Positions 63,514-64,000 of a stretch of 64,000 bases of DNA are shown here, piece by piece (within the stretch, counting starts at the first letter, position 1; each line of letters opens with the position of its first letter). Location of the stretch: NCBI RefSeq assembly GCF_008065155.1, contig NZ_CP042819.1:1736001-1800000 (forward strand). The letters run 5' to 3'. The stretch is from Octadecabacter sp. SW4 (GTDB taxonomy: Bacteria > Pseudomonadota > Alphaproteobacteria > Rhodobacterales > Rhodobacteraceae). The notes below the pieces were generated by a model, which saw only the letters and a program-made list of their open reading frames with translations, was not told where the DNA came from and ran no database searches. The translations under genes were made by a program, and so were the position numbers.

Positions 63514-64000
63514 GTGGTGGCGGCACTTCTCGCGGCGGCACCGCTTGCGGTTATTCTGGTCGGCATGGGGGTCATGCGGTGGTCCGCGATTGTCGCGGGC
63601 CTGTGTGGCCTCGTTGTTGCACTGGTGCTTGTCCTAACGGCGTTCCAGCCGCCCCCCGCGACGGGCAATGCCTTGGCCAGCCTGATGGGCGGTGTCGCCG
63701 CCGAGGCCAGCCACGCGACCTTCACGATCCTCATGATCATCCTGCCGGCTTTGGCCATCTTTGAATTTCAGAAACAGACGGGCGCGATTGCCCGTATCCG
63801 GGACGCGCTGACGTCACTGACGAGCGACCGCCGCCTTCAAGCCATTCTGATCGCCTGGTTCTTTGGTCTGTTCATGGAAGGCGCCGCCGGTTTTGGGACG
63901 CCGGTTGCCCTTGCAGCGCCTTTGCTGGTCGGACTTGGATATGCGCCGGTCAGAGCCCTGGTTCTCGCGCTTTTGGGTCATGCCGCGGGCGTGTCATTCG
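63514..64000 (+). CDS. L-lactate permease family transporter, cut by window end
   Basis: First 162 residues of an LldP/LctP-type permease. Hydrophobic helices appear from residue 3, followed by the family motif FMEGAAGFGTPVALAAPLLVGLG (about 128) and LGHAAG. GTG at 63514 directly follows the ldhA stop; a second GTG at 63517 is as likely. Linked to ldhA, it suggests uptake or export of lactate (or glycolate). No stop in the window. Confidence 0.88.
   Translation, partial: MVAALLAAAPLAVILVGMGVMRWSAIVAGLCGLVVALVLVLTAFQPPPATGNALASLMGGVAAEASHATFTILMIILPALAIFEFQKQTGAIARIRDALTSLTSDRRLQAILIAWFFGLFMEGAAGFGTPVALAAPLLVGLGYAPVRALVLALLGHAAGVSF

Overview
The window is a 64 kb stretch of a Roseobacter-group alphaproteobacterial chromosome (Rhodobacterales). 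This is inferred from several features: ALAS-type hemA, a GTTC-N7-GTTC SOS box in front of uvrA, the DUF455/DUF924/DUF4329 set, an RF2 gene without the programmed frameshift, two tandem tRNA-Asp genes, and high-GC codon use throughout. No replication origin, rRNA operon, CRISPR array or recognisable transposase is present. About 65 genes are supported. Most are chromosomal housekeeping genes, and the accessory character rises towards the right end.

Layout. (1) 1-8.6 kb: central carbon block with transketolase and two paralogous GAPDH genes. Each GAPDH gene is preceded by the same TGTTA-type palindromic operator. Between them lie a PepSY / b-type cytochrome / membrane-anchored LuxR-HTH cluster and a 47-residue membrane microprotein. 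coaD, a CBS protein and a LysR regulator follow. (2) 8.6-15.4 kb: mmsA divergent from the LysR gene, a Tat-exported cupredoxin, a YbdK-type ligase, and uvrA with its SOS box. (3) 15.4-30 kb: a VWA protein with six near-identical 86-residue repeats and a hairpin over its ribosome-binding site; lpdA behind a perfect palindrome; a PAS-GAF-GGDEF protein lacking an I-site; a frameshifted MFS transporter; queA; a YhdP/AsmA-like giant; bcp; a Cys/Met-type PLP enzyme. (4) 30-42 kb: envelope block with an M23 peptidase overlapping a bactofilin, prfB, PBP1A, AmiC-type amidase, and an M48 protease with TPR-like repeats. (5) 42-51 kb: a Tat-exported MBL hydrolase, an outer-membrane protein gene killed by one ochre codon, ispG with a one-base gap in a G run, a RodZ-like protein, hemA, an M20 peptidase translationally coupled to an S41 peptidase. 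(6) 51-64 kb: tRNA-Asp pair, a NodB deacetylase, a Crp/Fnr regulator behind an ideally spaced FNR-type promoter, an RTX protein, pirin, tRNA-Val genes with tandem duplications of a tRNA 3' end, an HU protein with an H1-like tail, and a PLP decarboxylase / D-lactate dehydrogenase / lactate permease module cut by the window end.

How the genes fit together. tkt and the two gap genes point to coordinated control of the lower glycolytic/gluconeogenic and pentose branches. The M23-bactofilin, PBP1A, AmiC and M48 genes form a cell-wall construction group. The FNR box and the Crp-family gene point to oxygen-responsive control. The two single-base gaps in G homopolymers, one in the essential gene ispG, suggest sequencing indels in this assembly and should be resolved before the MFS gene is called a pseudogene.

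No single locus is clearly a wholly new system. The best candidates for new biology are the 114-bp tRNA-Val tail repeats, the VWA hairpin/repeat locus, the GAPDH pair with divergent cofactor residues under one operator, and two strongly palindromic intergenic regions.
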